A stretch of DNA of 64,000 bases. It comes from Hahella sp. HNIBRBA332. GTDB lineage: Bacteria; Pseudomonadota; Gammaproteobacteria; Pseudomonadales; Oleiphilaceae. The notes beneath the pieces were generated by a model. It had not been told where the DNA came from. It was given only the letters and a program-made list of their open reading frames with translations, and searched no databases. This document shows, one piece after another, positions 1 to 7,633 of this stretch. How positions within the stretch are numbered: the stretch's first letter is position 1; each line of letters starts with the position of its first letter. The DNA is taken from NCBI RefSeq assembly GCF_030719035.1, contig NZ_CP132203.1, positions 2,666,001 to 2,730,000 on the forward strand. The letters run 5' to 3'. The position numbers and the translations under genes were made by a program.

Positions 1-1
1 C

Positions 2-2878
2 AACCCCGGTCGGGATGAACTTGGCGCAACCATCAGCGCCTTCAATTTGATGAGCCGGGAACTGGAAAGCGTGCACCGGGACATGCGGGCAAGCCTGGAG
101 CAAGCCAGGGCGCTGGCGCAGAAGCTGCATTTCAGTGAAGCGCAATTGCGCGCCATTACTGACAACATGCTGGATGGCCTGATTACCTTGGACGCCGGGG
201 GCAAAATACGCTACATGAATCATGCCTCGGAAACCATGTTCGGCTACGCCATGAAAGAGTTGGAGGGGCATCGTTACGATCTCATTATCGTCGACCAATT
301 GCAGCGGGACCGCATCGAGAGCTTTATCCTCAAACTCTCTCATCATCACGCGCCGGCCCATGTCACGCGGCAGACCGACGAATGGGGCTATCGCCGCGAC
401 GGCAGCCGCTTCCCCATCGACCTGATCATCAACGCCGCCGAAATAGACGGGGCCCAGGTTGCGATTCTGACCTTTCGGGATTTATCCAAGATCAAAGAAC
501 TTAAGGAAATGGCGGACATCAACCTGGCGGTGAAAGAGGCCATGCTGGAGTGTTCCCTCAACGCCATTGTTTCTGTCAATGACGGCGGCAAAATCGTCGA
601 GTTCAACCCTGCGGCGGAGGAGATGTTCGGCTACTCCCGAGACGACGTCATGTTCCAAGCCGCCGCGAATTATCTGGTGCCAAGCGCCTTTCGAGCGGCC
701 TTTCAGGAGCAGTTGGATCAGTTCAAGTCGACAGGGCGCTCGCCCTTTCTCAATAAACGCCTGCAGGGGCAAGCAGAACGTCGGGACGGCGCTGGTTTTC
801 CCATCGAGATTTCCGTCACCGTGTCCAGACTGGCGGGTTGCTACGTTTTCACCGCCATGCTGGAAGATATTTCCGAGCGCCGTCAGGAGCAGGAATCCCT
901 GCGCAACGCCATTGAGGAAGCAGATCGGGCCAATCACGCCAAGTCGGATTTCCTCGCCTCCATGAGCCATGAGATCCGCACGCCTCTCAACGTAGTGCTG
1001 GGCACCGTCGAGCTGTTGAAAGACACGCCCCTCACCCGTCATCAGCGTCACTATCTGCAATCCGCGGAAAGCGCCGGGAAAAACCTGCTGGAAATCATCA
1101 ATGACGTACTCGATCTGGCCAAAATCGAAGCCGGTAAACTGGAGCCCAACCTGGGTCCCTGCAACCTGCCCGCGAAAGTCGAGTACGTCACTCGCCTGCT
1201 GTCGCAAAGAGCTCATCAGAAAGGCCTGTTTATTCAGAGCGTGATCGACGCCAACACCCCCGCCAGCCTCATCACCGACAGCAGTTTCGTGCGCCAGATT
1301 CTGGTCAACCTGATCGGCAACGCCATCAAATTCACCCAGCGTGGCGGCGTCAATATCATGGTTTACGTCACTCATGTGTATGGAGCCCAACATCTTTGCA
1401 TTGATGTCAGCGACACAGGACCAGGGATCAGCGCGGAAGCGAAAAAGCAGATATTCTCCGAGTTCTTTCAGGAACACCGCCACAGAGAAGGCACAGGATT
1501 GGGGCTAATGATTTCACGTCATATGGCGAACATCATTCATGGCGACATTACCCTGGCCAGCACAGTCGGCTCCGGATCCACATTCAGTCTGCAGCTACCG
1601 CTCACTAACGCCGCGCCAACCACCGTCAATCGCGCCAACCTGGAGTCCCTGGTTGCGCCGCTACAGGGCCATCGCATTATCATCGTCAGCGACAGCAGAG
1701 AGTGGCGGCGGGCCTTCCAATGGCAACTGCATCTATGGACGCTGGACAGCGTCTGCTGCCTGCAAGAGGAAGAGCTGCGCAATCACCTCGACAGCGGTCT
1801 CAAGCTCATCGTATTGCTGGACATGGAGAACCCGCCGATCTGGATCGACGCGGCGTTCCACGAGCCTGCTCTGACCCGTATCGCCGTATATCGCCACGCC
1901 AACCATCCCAGGACGGAAGCGGAAGGTTGCTACGGCGTCCTGCATACGCCTGCGACCCGTAGACAGACCTTGCAGGCTCTGCTCGCCTGCGCCCTGGGAC
2001 GGCCCATTGAGACGCCTGTCAGCGTTGAGGAAGCAGTGCTGCATCGCGACGGCCTTTACGCGCTTTCGAGCGCTCACTCTTTGGAGGCGGATCAGGCAGA
2101 AATTCTGGTGGTGGACGATAGCGACGCCAATCTGCTGATCGCCCGCTCGTTTCTGGAGTACGCCGGCTTCCACGTCGACACCGCTCTCAGCGGCGAAGAG
2201 GCCATTGAGAAAACCGGAAGCAGCGCTTATGACCTGATCTTCATGGACATGCGCATGCCCGGCCTGAGCGGCCGCGAAACCGTGGAAGTCATGCGCCGGC
2301 GCGGACTGACCACGCCCATCGTGGCGCTCACCGCACACGCTATGACCTCAGAAAGGGAGAGTTGTCTGGCCGGCGGCATGCAGGATTTCCTCACCAAACC
2401 GGTGGACCGCGCTCGCCTGATTGAAATGGCCAGTCACTGGATCAAGAAAAACGGCAAGAAGTCCTCTCCGCCAGCGCCGCTGTGCAATGCGGCGCCCACA
2501 GCCGCGCAAGCGCCCGCCGAGCCTGGCGCCAGCAATGCGTTGATCAATCCCAAAGCCTTGGAGCAACTGCTCAATGACACCTCGGCGGACACGCTGAAAC
2601 GCATGCTGGCGATATTCTCCACGGAACTCACCAAGCGGGTGGACGCCATGCAGGAACACCTCGGCGAGCAGGACTACGAGCAGTTTGAAATCTGCGCCCA
2701 TGCGCTGAAAAGCAGTTCGCAGACCTTCGGCGCGCAGCGCATTCATCTGCACGCCAAAGCCATTGAAGAAGCCTGCAGAGCGCATAACTACACGGAGGCG
2801 GAGAACGAATATCTTTCCATGCGCCAACTAACCGACTCGACATTAGAGGCGTTGAATGAACTCCACCCTTTTAACTAG
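2..2878 (+). CDS. Hybrid sensor histidine kinase, SypF-like, 5' end outside window
   Basis: This is a membrane-linked hybrid kinase expected to phosphorylate itself and pass phosphate through its receiver and HPt domains to a response regulator. The frame is open to the window edge, and the first codons read NPGRDELGATISAFNLM, the end of a HAMP domain, so the TTG/ATG near 47-50 is not the true start and the transmembrane part lies upstream. Counting from position 47, two PAS domains lie at about 28-150 and 165-290. The H box SHEIRTPLN is near 306-315, followed by an HATPase with GTGLGL. A degenerate receiver-like stretch spans about 545-650, a good receiver (VVDDSDAN, phospho-Asp in FMDMRMPG) spans 685-800, and a C-terminal HPt (AHALKSSS) spans about 835-940. 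The last 23 bases overlap the next gene, which suggests translational coupling. Family assignment is secure; the SypF-like role is inferred from the two genes downstream. Confidence 0.93.
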   Translation, partial: NPGRDELGATISAFNLMSRELESVHRDMRASLEQARALAQKLHFSEAQLRAITDNMLDGLITLDAGGKIRYMNHASETMFGYAMKELEGHRYDLIIVDQLQRDRIESFILKLSHHHAPAHVTRQTDEWGYRRDGSRFPIDLIINAAEIDGAQVAILTFRDLSKIKELKEMADINLAVKEAMLECSLNAIVSVNDGGKIVEFNPAAEEMFGYSRDDVMFQAAANYLVPSAFRAAFQEQLDQFKSTGRSPFLNKRLQGQAERRDGAGFPIEISVTVSRLAGCYVFTAMLEDISERRQEQESLRNAIEEADRANHAKSDFLASMSHEIRTPLNVVLGTVELLKDTPLTRHQRHYLQSAESAGKNLLEIINDVLDLAKIEAGKLEPNLGPCNLPAKVEYVTRLLSQRAHQKGLFIQSVIDANTPASLITDSSFVRQILVNLIGNAIKFTQRGGVNIMVYVTHVYGAQHLCIDVSDTGPGISAEAKKQIFSEFFQEHRHREGTGLGLMISRHMANIIHGDITLASTVGSGSTFSLQLPLTNAAPTTVNRANLESLVAPLQGHRIIIVSDSREWRRAFQWQLHLWTLDSVCCLQEEELRNHLDSGLKLIVLLDMENPPIWIDAAFHEPALTRIAVYRHANHPRTEAEGCYGVLHTPATRRQTLQALLACALGRPIETPVSVEEAVLHRDGLYALSSAHSLEADQAEILVVDDSDANLLIARSFLEYAGFHVDTALSGEEAIEKTGSSAYDLIFMDMRMPGLSGRETVEVMRRRGLTTPIVALTAHAMTSERESCLAGGMQDFLTKPVDRARLIEMASHWIKKNGKKSSPPAPLCNAAPTAAQAPAEPGASNALINPKALEQLLNDTSADTLKRMLAIFSTELTKRVDAMQEHLGEQDYEQFEICAHALKSSSQTFGAQRIHLHAKAIEEACRAHNYTEAENEYLSMRQLTDSTLEALNELHPFN

Positions 2879-4415
2879 CCATCCCGGCTACGACCGACTG
2901 TTCTATCAATCCCGCCCGGACCTCGCCGCGGTGGGCGCGGCGCGGGAATGCGCGGCCCGCTTCCTGGTGGGCAAAGGCGTCGACAATCAGCGCTGCGAGG
3001 ACATGCAGCTGCTGGTGGCGGAGTACTTCACCAACGTGGTGAAACATGACGCCCAGGCCGACTTTATCGCGCTGGACAAACGCAGCGGGGATGGTTTTGT
3101 CGACCTGCTGCTACTCGATAATGGCGCGGATCTGTCCTCCCTGTTCGACGCTGAACGCAATATCGAGGATTTGTTATCGGAGAGCCCTTTGCATGAAAAC
3201 GGCATGGGCCTGACGCTGATTCGCAGTCTGGCGCCCCACGCGCGCTACCAGCGCATCGTCGGCAAAGACGGCGACTTCAACAGCTATTGCGTGCGCATAA
3301 AACTGACCCGCGCCCAACCGCGCATCGCCGTGATCGACGACGATCTGACTCAGCTGCATCTGCTGCAGGCGTATTTGTCCGACGCGTATGAAGTCATCTC
3401 TCTGGAAGATCCCCGCGAAGCGGAAAAGGCGATCATCGAGCAGCCGCCGCAGTTGATTCTCTGCGACATCAATATGCCCCATCTCAACGGACTGGAGCTG
3501 CGCAAACGACTGGCGGAGCGCGCCGCCACCCGCATGATTCCGTTCATTTTTATGAGCGGATGCGCGCCCCAGCAGGTGCAAAGCAGCGCCGCGCACCTGT
3601 CCATCGACGGATTTATCGAAAAGCCCATGAGCAAACAACGGTTGCAGCAAACCGTGGCGCAGGTCATCAAACGCTCCCAGGATGTGAGAAGCACCCTCAA
3701 CGCCGAGCTGGACAATCGCGTGTCGTCCCTGCTGTGGTCGCCGATCCCGGAGCGCTTCAGCCAGATTCGAATATCCTCGGGGTACCGGGTCGCCGCCAGA
3801 GGCGGCGGCGACTTCATCTTCCATCGCGACAGCGGCGACGCTTTTACGTTGATCCTCGGGGACATCATGGGGCATGGGGAGCAAGCCAAGTTCTTCGCTC
3901 ATGCGGCGGCGGGCTATCTGCATGGCCTCTGCCACGCCACGCCCCATGCCGCGTCCCCGGGAAAACTGTTGAATCAGCTGTCCCATTTCGTCGCCTCCTC
4001 GCCGCTACTCGCGCGCACCGGGCTCACCTGTCTGGTCATACAACTGCGTCCGGACAGTCGCCGCCTCACCATCGCGTCCGCCGGGCACCCTGAGCCCTGG
4101 CTGTTATCCCAGGGCGAACTCAGCCCCATCGCCTGCGGCGGCATGATGCTGGGGCTGGCGCATAACTACGCTTATGAAGAATGTGAGCTGGACCTACCGG
4201 AAGATTCCGTATTCATTGGCTACACTGATGGCTTAACAGAGCATGGAGAAGGTGCTGTGGAAGATCGGGAGAGTGCGGTTCGCACGCTGCTCGCCGCCAA
4301 CCTGAAGCAATACCCCCAGGCCCCGGCGCAGACCCAATTGGACGAAGCCTTGCGCGCGACTGGCTCCACGCTTGAAGACGATGCGACTTTGTTGCTACTC
4401 AGAGCCAGCCCTTGA
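2856..4415 (+). CDS. RsbW-like kinase / receiver / PP2C phosphatase response regulator, SypE-like
   Basis: This protein has three domains in an unusual order. Residues 1-150 form an HATPase of the anti-sigma RsbW type (EYFTNVVKHD, then NGMGLTLI). Residues 152-275 form a receiver (VIDDDLTQL, with the phospho-Asp in LCDINMPHLNG and the conserved Lys in EKPMS). Residues 290-519 form a SpoIIE-type PP2C phosphatase (GGGDF, GDIMGHG, YTDGLTE, DDATLLLL). Kinase-receiver-phosphatase is the known layout of Vibrio fischeri SypE, which phosphorylates and dephosphorylates a STAS protein, SypA, according to its receiver state. By analogy this protein would switch a partner STAS protein by serine phosphorylation; no STAS gene is visible in the window. 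The ATG lies inside the end of the upstream kinase gene, so the two are probably co-translated. The domain calls are solid; the biofilm role is an analogy. Confidence 0.9.
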   Translation: MNSTLLTSHPGYDRLFYQSRPDLAAVGAARECAARFLVGKGVDNQRCEDMQLLVAEYFTNVVKHDAQADFIALDKRSGDGFVDLLLLDNGADLSSLFDAERNIEDLLSESPLHENGMGLTLIRSLAPHARYQRIVGKDGDFNSYCVRIKLTRAQPRIAVIDDDLTQLHLLQAYLSDAYEVISLEDPREAEKAIIEQPPQLILCDINMPHLNGLELRKRLAERAATRMIPFIFMSGCAPQQVQSSAAHLSIDGFIEKPMSKQRLQQTVAQVIKRSQDVRSTLNAELDNRVSSLLWSPIPERFSQIRISSGYRVAARGGGDFIFHRDSGDAFTLILGDIMGHGEQAKFFAHAAAGYLHGLCHATPHAASPGKLLNQLSHFVASSPLLARTGLTCLVIQLRPDSRRLTIASAGHPEPWLLSQGELSPIACGGMMLGLAHNYAYEECELDLPEDSVFIGYTDGLTEHGEGAVEDRESAVRTLLAANLKQYPQAPAQTQLDEALRATGSTLEDDATLLLLRASP

Positions 4416-4456
4416 ACGTTCACTCGTGGCGATGAGATGGATTCACCCATGACCCA

Positions 4457-5863
4457 ATGGAACCTGATGTGAAGAAACGGATATTGTTGATCGAAGACAG
4501 CCTGTCCCTGGCGTCCCTGTATCAAAACTACCTGGAAGCGGAAGGCTACATGATCGTCACGGTGGAAACCGGCCGCGACGCCATCGTGCAAATACTGCGG
4601 GAGCCGCCTGACGTAGTGCTGCTGGACCTCAAGCTGCCGGACATGGACGGCATGGATATCCTCAAGCGTATTCAGCAGGATGACCTGCCCTCAACAGTGA
4701 TCGTCATGACCGCGCACGGCTCCATCGACATCGCCGTCAACGCCATGCAATACGGGGCCTTCGATTTTCTGGTGAAGCCTTTCGACGCCCGTCGCCTGCA
4801 GGTCACCGTGAAGAACGCGCTGGCCAACAATAATCTGGTGAAAGAGGTGCAAGGTTATCGGGAGCAGTTCGCACGCCGGCACTATGAAGGCTTCATTGGC
4901 GAGTCCCTGCCCATGCAAGGGGTATATCGCATCATCGACTGCGCCGCCCCCAGCAACGCCACGGTGTTCATCACTGGCGAAAGCGGCGTCGGTAAAGAGG
5001 TATGCGCCGAAGCGATTCATAACCGCAGTCCGCGCAAACAAGGTCCTTTCGTCCCCTTGAACTGCGGAGCCATTCCTAAAGACCTGATGGAAAGTGAGAT
5101 ATTCGGCCACGTCAAAGGCGCCTACACCGGCGCTCTGAATAACCGCGACGGCGCCGCCACACAGGCCCACCGCGGCACCCTGTTTCTGGATGAAATCTGC
5201 GAGATGGACCTGGAGCTGCAAACCAAACTGCTGCGCTTTATTCAAACCGGCACGTTTCAACGGGTCGGCGGCTCGCAGCAGGAAACCGTGGACGTCAGAT
5301 TCGTATGCGCCACCAACCGCGATCCCCTACAGGAGGTGCAGGCGGGACGTTTCCGGGAAGACCTGTACTACCGACTTCACGTCATACCCATCTACCTGCC
5401 GCCGCTCAGGGAGCGGGAAACCGACATCAAGCTGCTGATGGAAAGCTTTCTGCGGGAATACGCCAGGCAGGAAAACAAACGCTTCACCCGTTTCACGCCG
5501 GAGGCAGTCAATATCATGATGGCCCACCACTGGCCCGGCAATGTGAGAGAGTTGCAGAACGTCATCCGCAACATCGTGGTGCTCAACAACGACGACGCAG
5601 TGACGCCGGACATGATTCCGTTTCATTCCCGAGCCACGACGAGCCCCTGGCCCCAGCGCCCCTCAGCGCCGCAACTCGAAACCGTCCTGTCCCCCGAAAC
5701 CGGCCAGGAAGACTCCCCCATCAAACCCCTATGGCTCATCGAAAAAGAAGCCATCGAACAAGCCATCGCCCACTGCGGCGGCAACATCCCCAAAGCCGCA
5801 GCGATGCTCGACGTCAGCGCCTCCACGATCTATCGCAAAAAGGAGAAGTGGGAGCAGGATTAA
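4457..5863 (+). CDS. Sigma-54-dependent response regulator (NtrC/LuxO/SypG family)
   Basis: This is a transcription activator that works with sigma-54 RNA polymerase once phosphorylated. Residues 5-125 are a receiver (LIEDSLSL, phospho-Asp in LLDLKLPDMDG, conserved Lys in LVKPFD). Residues 145-385 are the AAA+ domain, with Walker A GESGVGKE, Walker B LFLDEI and the sigma-54 contact loop reading GAYTGA instead of GAFTGA. The C terminus (about 430-468) is a Fis-type helix-turn-helix (AAAMLDVSASTIYRKK). The length of 468 is normal. The gene follows the SypE-like gene by 41 bases. An in-frame stop at 4433-4435 leaves the ATG at 4457 as the first possible start, though no strong ribosome site precedes it. 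It is likely the output regulator of the kinase upstream. Targets would carry sigma-54 promoters; none is assigned here with confidence. Confidence 0.93.
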   Translation: MEPDVKKRILLIEDSLSLASLYQNYLEAEGYMIVTVETGRDAIVQILREPPDVVLLDLKLPDMDGMDILKRIQQDDLPSTVIVMTAHGSIDIAVNAMQYGAFDFLVKPFDARRLQVTVKNALANNNLVKEVQGYREQFARRHYEGFIGESLPMQGVYRIIDCAAPSNATVFITGESGVGKEVCAEAIHNRSPRKQGPFVPLNCGAIPKDLMESEIFGHVKGAYTGALNNRDGAATQAHRGTLFLDEICEMDLELQTKLLRFIQTGTFQRVGGSQQETVDVRFVCATNRDPLQEVQAGRFREDLYYRLHVIPIYLPPLRERETDIKLLMESFLREYARQENKRFTRFTPEAVNIMMAHHWPGNVRELQNVIRNIVVLNNDDAVTPDMIPFHSRATTSPWPQRPSAPQLETVLSPETGQEDSPIKPLWLIEKEAIEQAIAHCGGNIPKAAAMLDVSASTIYRKKEKWEQD

Positions 5864-5900
5864 GCGCCAGCATGCGCTGTAACAGGAAGAGCATGACAGT

Positions 5901-5908
5901 CCCCCCCC
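5901..5908. repeat. C8 homopolymer in convergent intergenic gap
   Basis: A run of eight C residues lies in the 60-base gap between the converging sigma-54 regulator and the next gene. A small inverted repeat (AGCGC/GCGCT) lies just before it, but there is no T-run that would make a clear terminator. Confidence 0.6.
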
Positions 5909-5923
5909 GGATACTCTGACTGT

Positions 5924-6496
5924 TTACAGACTCAGCCCGCCTCTTCCCCATCGATCCCGGTAGGAATCGGGGTTATATGAAAGTGGTCTGGGTAAGCCAA
6001 AGTCTCGGGACGTTAGAATCGCAACGAGCGGACGATAGGGAAAGCCTTCCACTCGGCATCGTTTTCCCGCATGCGCCTTGAACAGCAGAAGCTCACGAAT
6101 ATCTTTATTAAGATCCAGCAGCTTAATTGGTAATTCACATAGTTCGAAACTTCCCCCCACTTCAGACTGGGTGACCCAAAACAAAAAGTCTTCTTCGCCT
6201 TCAGGGGTAACGGCTTTGAATATGTACCCTTCGACGCACTTAACCACCGCGATAAGATCAAGCACTCGCGTGGGTGGGCAATAGCGCGCAAGTTCCAGAA
6301 TGGGAGTTTCCCCCAGGGCATGACGAATAATGGTCTTCGCCAACACTATTTGCCCTTTATCAAAGGGCTCCAAGCGAACGGAGCTGCACATCTCAAAGGC
6401 CTTGAGGATTTCCTGCTGACTATTGCCTTCCCCTTGAAGGAAACGTATCCAGCCATACAGGTGGGAATAGGGAGACCGGTGAATATGGCTATCCAT
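5924..6496 (-). CDS. Hypothetical protein, 190 aa
   Basis: I do not recognise this protein. It begins MDSHIHRSPYSHLYGWIRF and is a mixed-charge soluble sequence with no signal peptide, membrane segment or known motif. The central part (residues 75-125) alternates hydrophobic and polar residues (VVKCVEGYIF, EEDFLFWVT), consistent with beta strands. The C terminus is rich in Arg, Gly and Tyr. It converges on the sigma-54 regulator and lies 90 bases downstream of another small minus-strand gene, so it may be the last gene of a three-gene unit with the two small paralogues upstream. No clear ribosome site precedes the ATG. The base composition is less GC-rich than the flanking signalling genes, which fits an accessory gene. 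That it is a real gene is likely but not certain. Confidence 0.6.
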   Translation of the reverse strand: MDSHIHRSPYSHLYGWIRFLQGEGNSQQEILKAFEMCSSVRLEPFDKGQIVLAKTIIRHALGETPILELARYCPPTRVLDLIAVVKCVEGYIFKAVTPEGEEDFLFWVTQSEVGGSFELCELPIKLLDLNKDIRELLLFKAHAGKRCRVEGFPYRPLVAILTSRDFGLPRPLSYNPDSYRDRWGRGGLSL

Positions 6497-6586
6497 TTCT
6501 GTGAACCAGATGGTTATATTCTTTATCGGTTCTATCGATTCTCAGCATTCGCGCAAATCCTTATGTGTGTTTTAGTCATGCTAGGC

Positions 6587-6877
6587 TTACCCGGTTTTCG
6601 CTCCATAATCAGCCAGCAATTCATCCAGCCTCTCCAGCTCAATTTCAACATAGCGATGGAAATTCACGTAGTCGTCACGCCCAATCAGAGAGGGCAGCAA
6701 ACGAATAGCCCATTCACACTTTTTTGCCTGGAAGGCTAAGTTTCCCTGGTGGCAAGCCACTTCCTGCAGCATTTTTAAACTTAGTAGCTTATTAGCGACG
6801 CAGTCCAGGATAGCGTTATACGACGCATCTTTATTTCCGATTCTGGTCCAATCTTCATCAACGAAGCGTTGCGGCAT
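6587..6877 (-). CDS. Small helical hypothetical protein, paralogue A
   Basis: This is an unrecognised protein of 96 residues starting MPQRFVDEDWTRIGN. I chose the ATG at 6877 over the upstream ATG at 6901 for two reasons: it is preceded by AAGGTGA at good spacing, and from this Met the protein aligns without gaps to the neighbouring gene at 7039-7347. By eye there are about 25 identities over roughly 92 positions, including VD, W and G near the start, KL..L in the middle, and an IG..D / ELE.LD.LL pattern at the end. It looks mostly alpha-helical, with no signal peptide or membrane segment. The function is unknown. A role as a small regulatory or immunity-type protein is possible, but nothing in the sequence shows it. 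Confidence 0.65.
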   Translation of the reverse strand: MPQRFVDEDWTRIGNKDASYNAILDCVANKLLSLKMLQEVACHQGNLAFQAKKCEWAIRLLPSLIGRDDYVNFHRYVEIELERLDELLADYGAKTG

Positions 6878-7038
6878 GTATTCACCTTGTTGTGGGCTCA
6901 TCCCTCTCCCTTAGACCCCTTAATATCCCCCTCCTCGTCTCTTAATTTGAGGGTCCAATCAGCGTCAACCAATCTCTCGGCCATTTAAATTTCCCCTTCC
7001 ATGCGCCCGGTGATTAACAGGTCAGCATCATCGCCAAG

Positions 7039-7347
7039 TTAATAACATTCCGGATCATTTCCTTGTTCAGACTCCCCGGTTTCAAGCAATCCATCCAACT
7101 TTTCCAACTCCACGTCCGCCAAATAGAAATAGTGGGTAAAGTCAGCCTCTCCTATGTGGCTTTTGAGATTATGCAGGCAACTCTGGCAAGTCAGTATCTG
7201 GCGCATGATGTCGGGCATTTCCTCCGCCGCGACGGAGAGCTCACATAACTGGATCAACTTGCTGACGATAGTGTTGACCACTTGCTCCTGGGGAGTGTCG
7301 GCGCTTCCTGCTATGGCCCAGTTAAAATCGACATACGGCTTTGTCAT
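7039..7347 (-). CDS. Small helical hypothetical protein, paralogue B
   Basis: This unrecognised protein of 102 residues starts MTKPYVDFNWAIAGS. It is the tandem paralogue of the gene at 6587-6877: the N-terminal VD-x2-W-x3-G pattern and the C-terminal DVELEKLDGLLE segment match in register. It is predicted to be helical and acidic, with three cysteines in the middle (LCELSV, TCQSCL) that are only partly shared with its sister. It has no signal peptide or membrane span. It lies 161 bases upstream of the sister on the same strand, so co-transcription is possible. The region upstream (7348-7633) is shared with the divergent diguanylate cyclase gene. The function is unknown. Confidence 0.65.
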   Translation of the reverse strand: MTKPYVDFNWAIAGSADTPQEQVVNTIVSKLIQLCELSVAAEEMPDIMRQILTCQSCLHNLKSHIGEADFTHYFYLADVELEKLDGLLETGESEQGNDPECY

Positions 7348-7402
7348 TATCGATGTTCTTCAAGCGGAATTAAGCCAACAATAATAAATTTAGTTGATCT
7401 TA

Positions 7403-7429
7403 TTGACCCAGCGAGCCCCGGTTTATATT
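7403..7429 (+). promoter_or_regulatory. Candidate sigma-70 promoter upstream of the diguanylate cyclase
   Basis: TTGACC (7403-7408) and TATATT (7424-7429) are good matches to the -35 and -10 hexamers, but they are 15 bases apart instead of about 17. The site lies in the AT-rich gap between the divergent small gene and the diguanylate cyclase, with the T8G8 tract just downstream in what would be the 5' leader. Confidence 0.3.
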
Positions 7430-7483
7430 GATATGGCATAACAAAGGCCGACTTTGGGTTAAGAACGGGCTTTCACTTATCAC

Positions 7484-7499
7484 TTTTTTTTGGGGGGGG
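7484..7499. repeat. T8G8 double homopolymer tract
   Basis: Eight T residues are followed directly by eight G residues, then TGGGTGG. The tract lies about 135 bases upstream of the diguanylate cyclase start codon, in non-coding sequence. Such tracts are prone to slipped-strand length change and could alter a leader or promoter spacing. Confidence 0.7.
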
Positions 7500-7633
7500 T
7501 GGGTGGAATACTGGTTTTCTCTGGAGTGCGCGGACTTCCCACTTAAATCTTCTATACTTTGGCTACATGGACCAGTAAAAAATATCGGGCTTGACGCCGG
7601 TCCCCTTTCTTAACGATCCAGATCTGTATTCCC

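Noticed and set aside
6320..6739. 139-codon plus-strand frame
   Set aside because: It is antisense to two better supported minus-strand genes and has no ribosome site.
6878..6901. Upstream start for small paralogue A
   Set aside because: The extra eight residues break the alignment with paralogue B, and the good AAGGTGA ribosome site lies within this stretch, before the ATG at 6877.
7428..7613. 61-codon plus-strand frame across the T8G8 tract
   Set aside because: It has no ribosome site or recognisable sequence, and is interrupted by homopolymers in an AT-rich leader.
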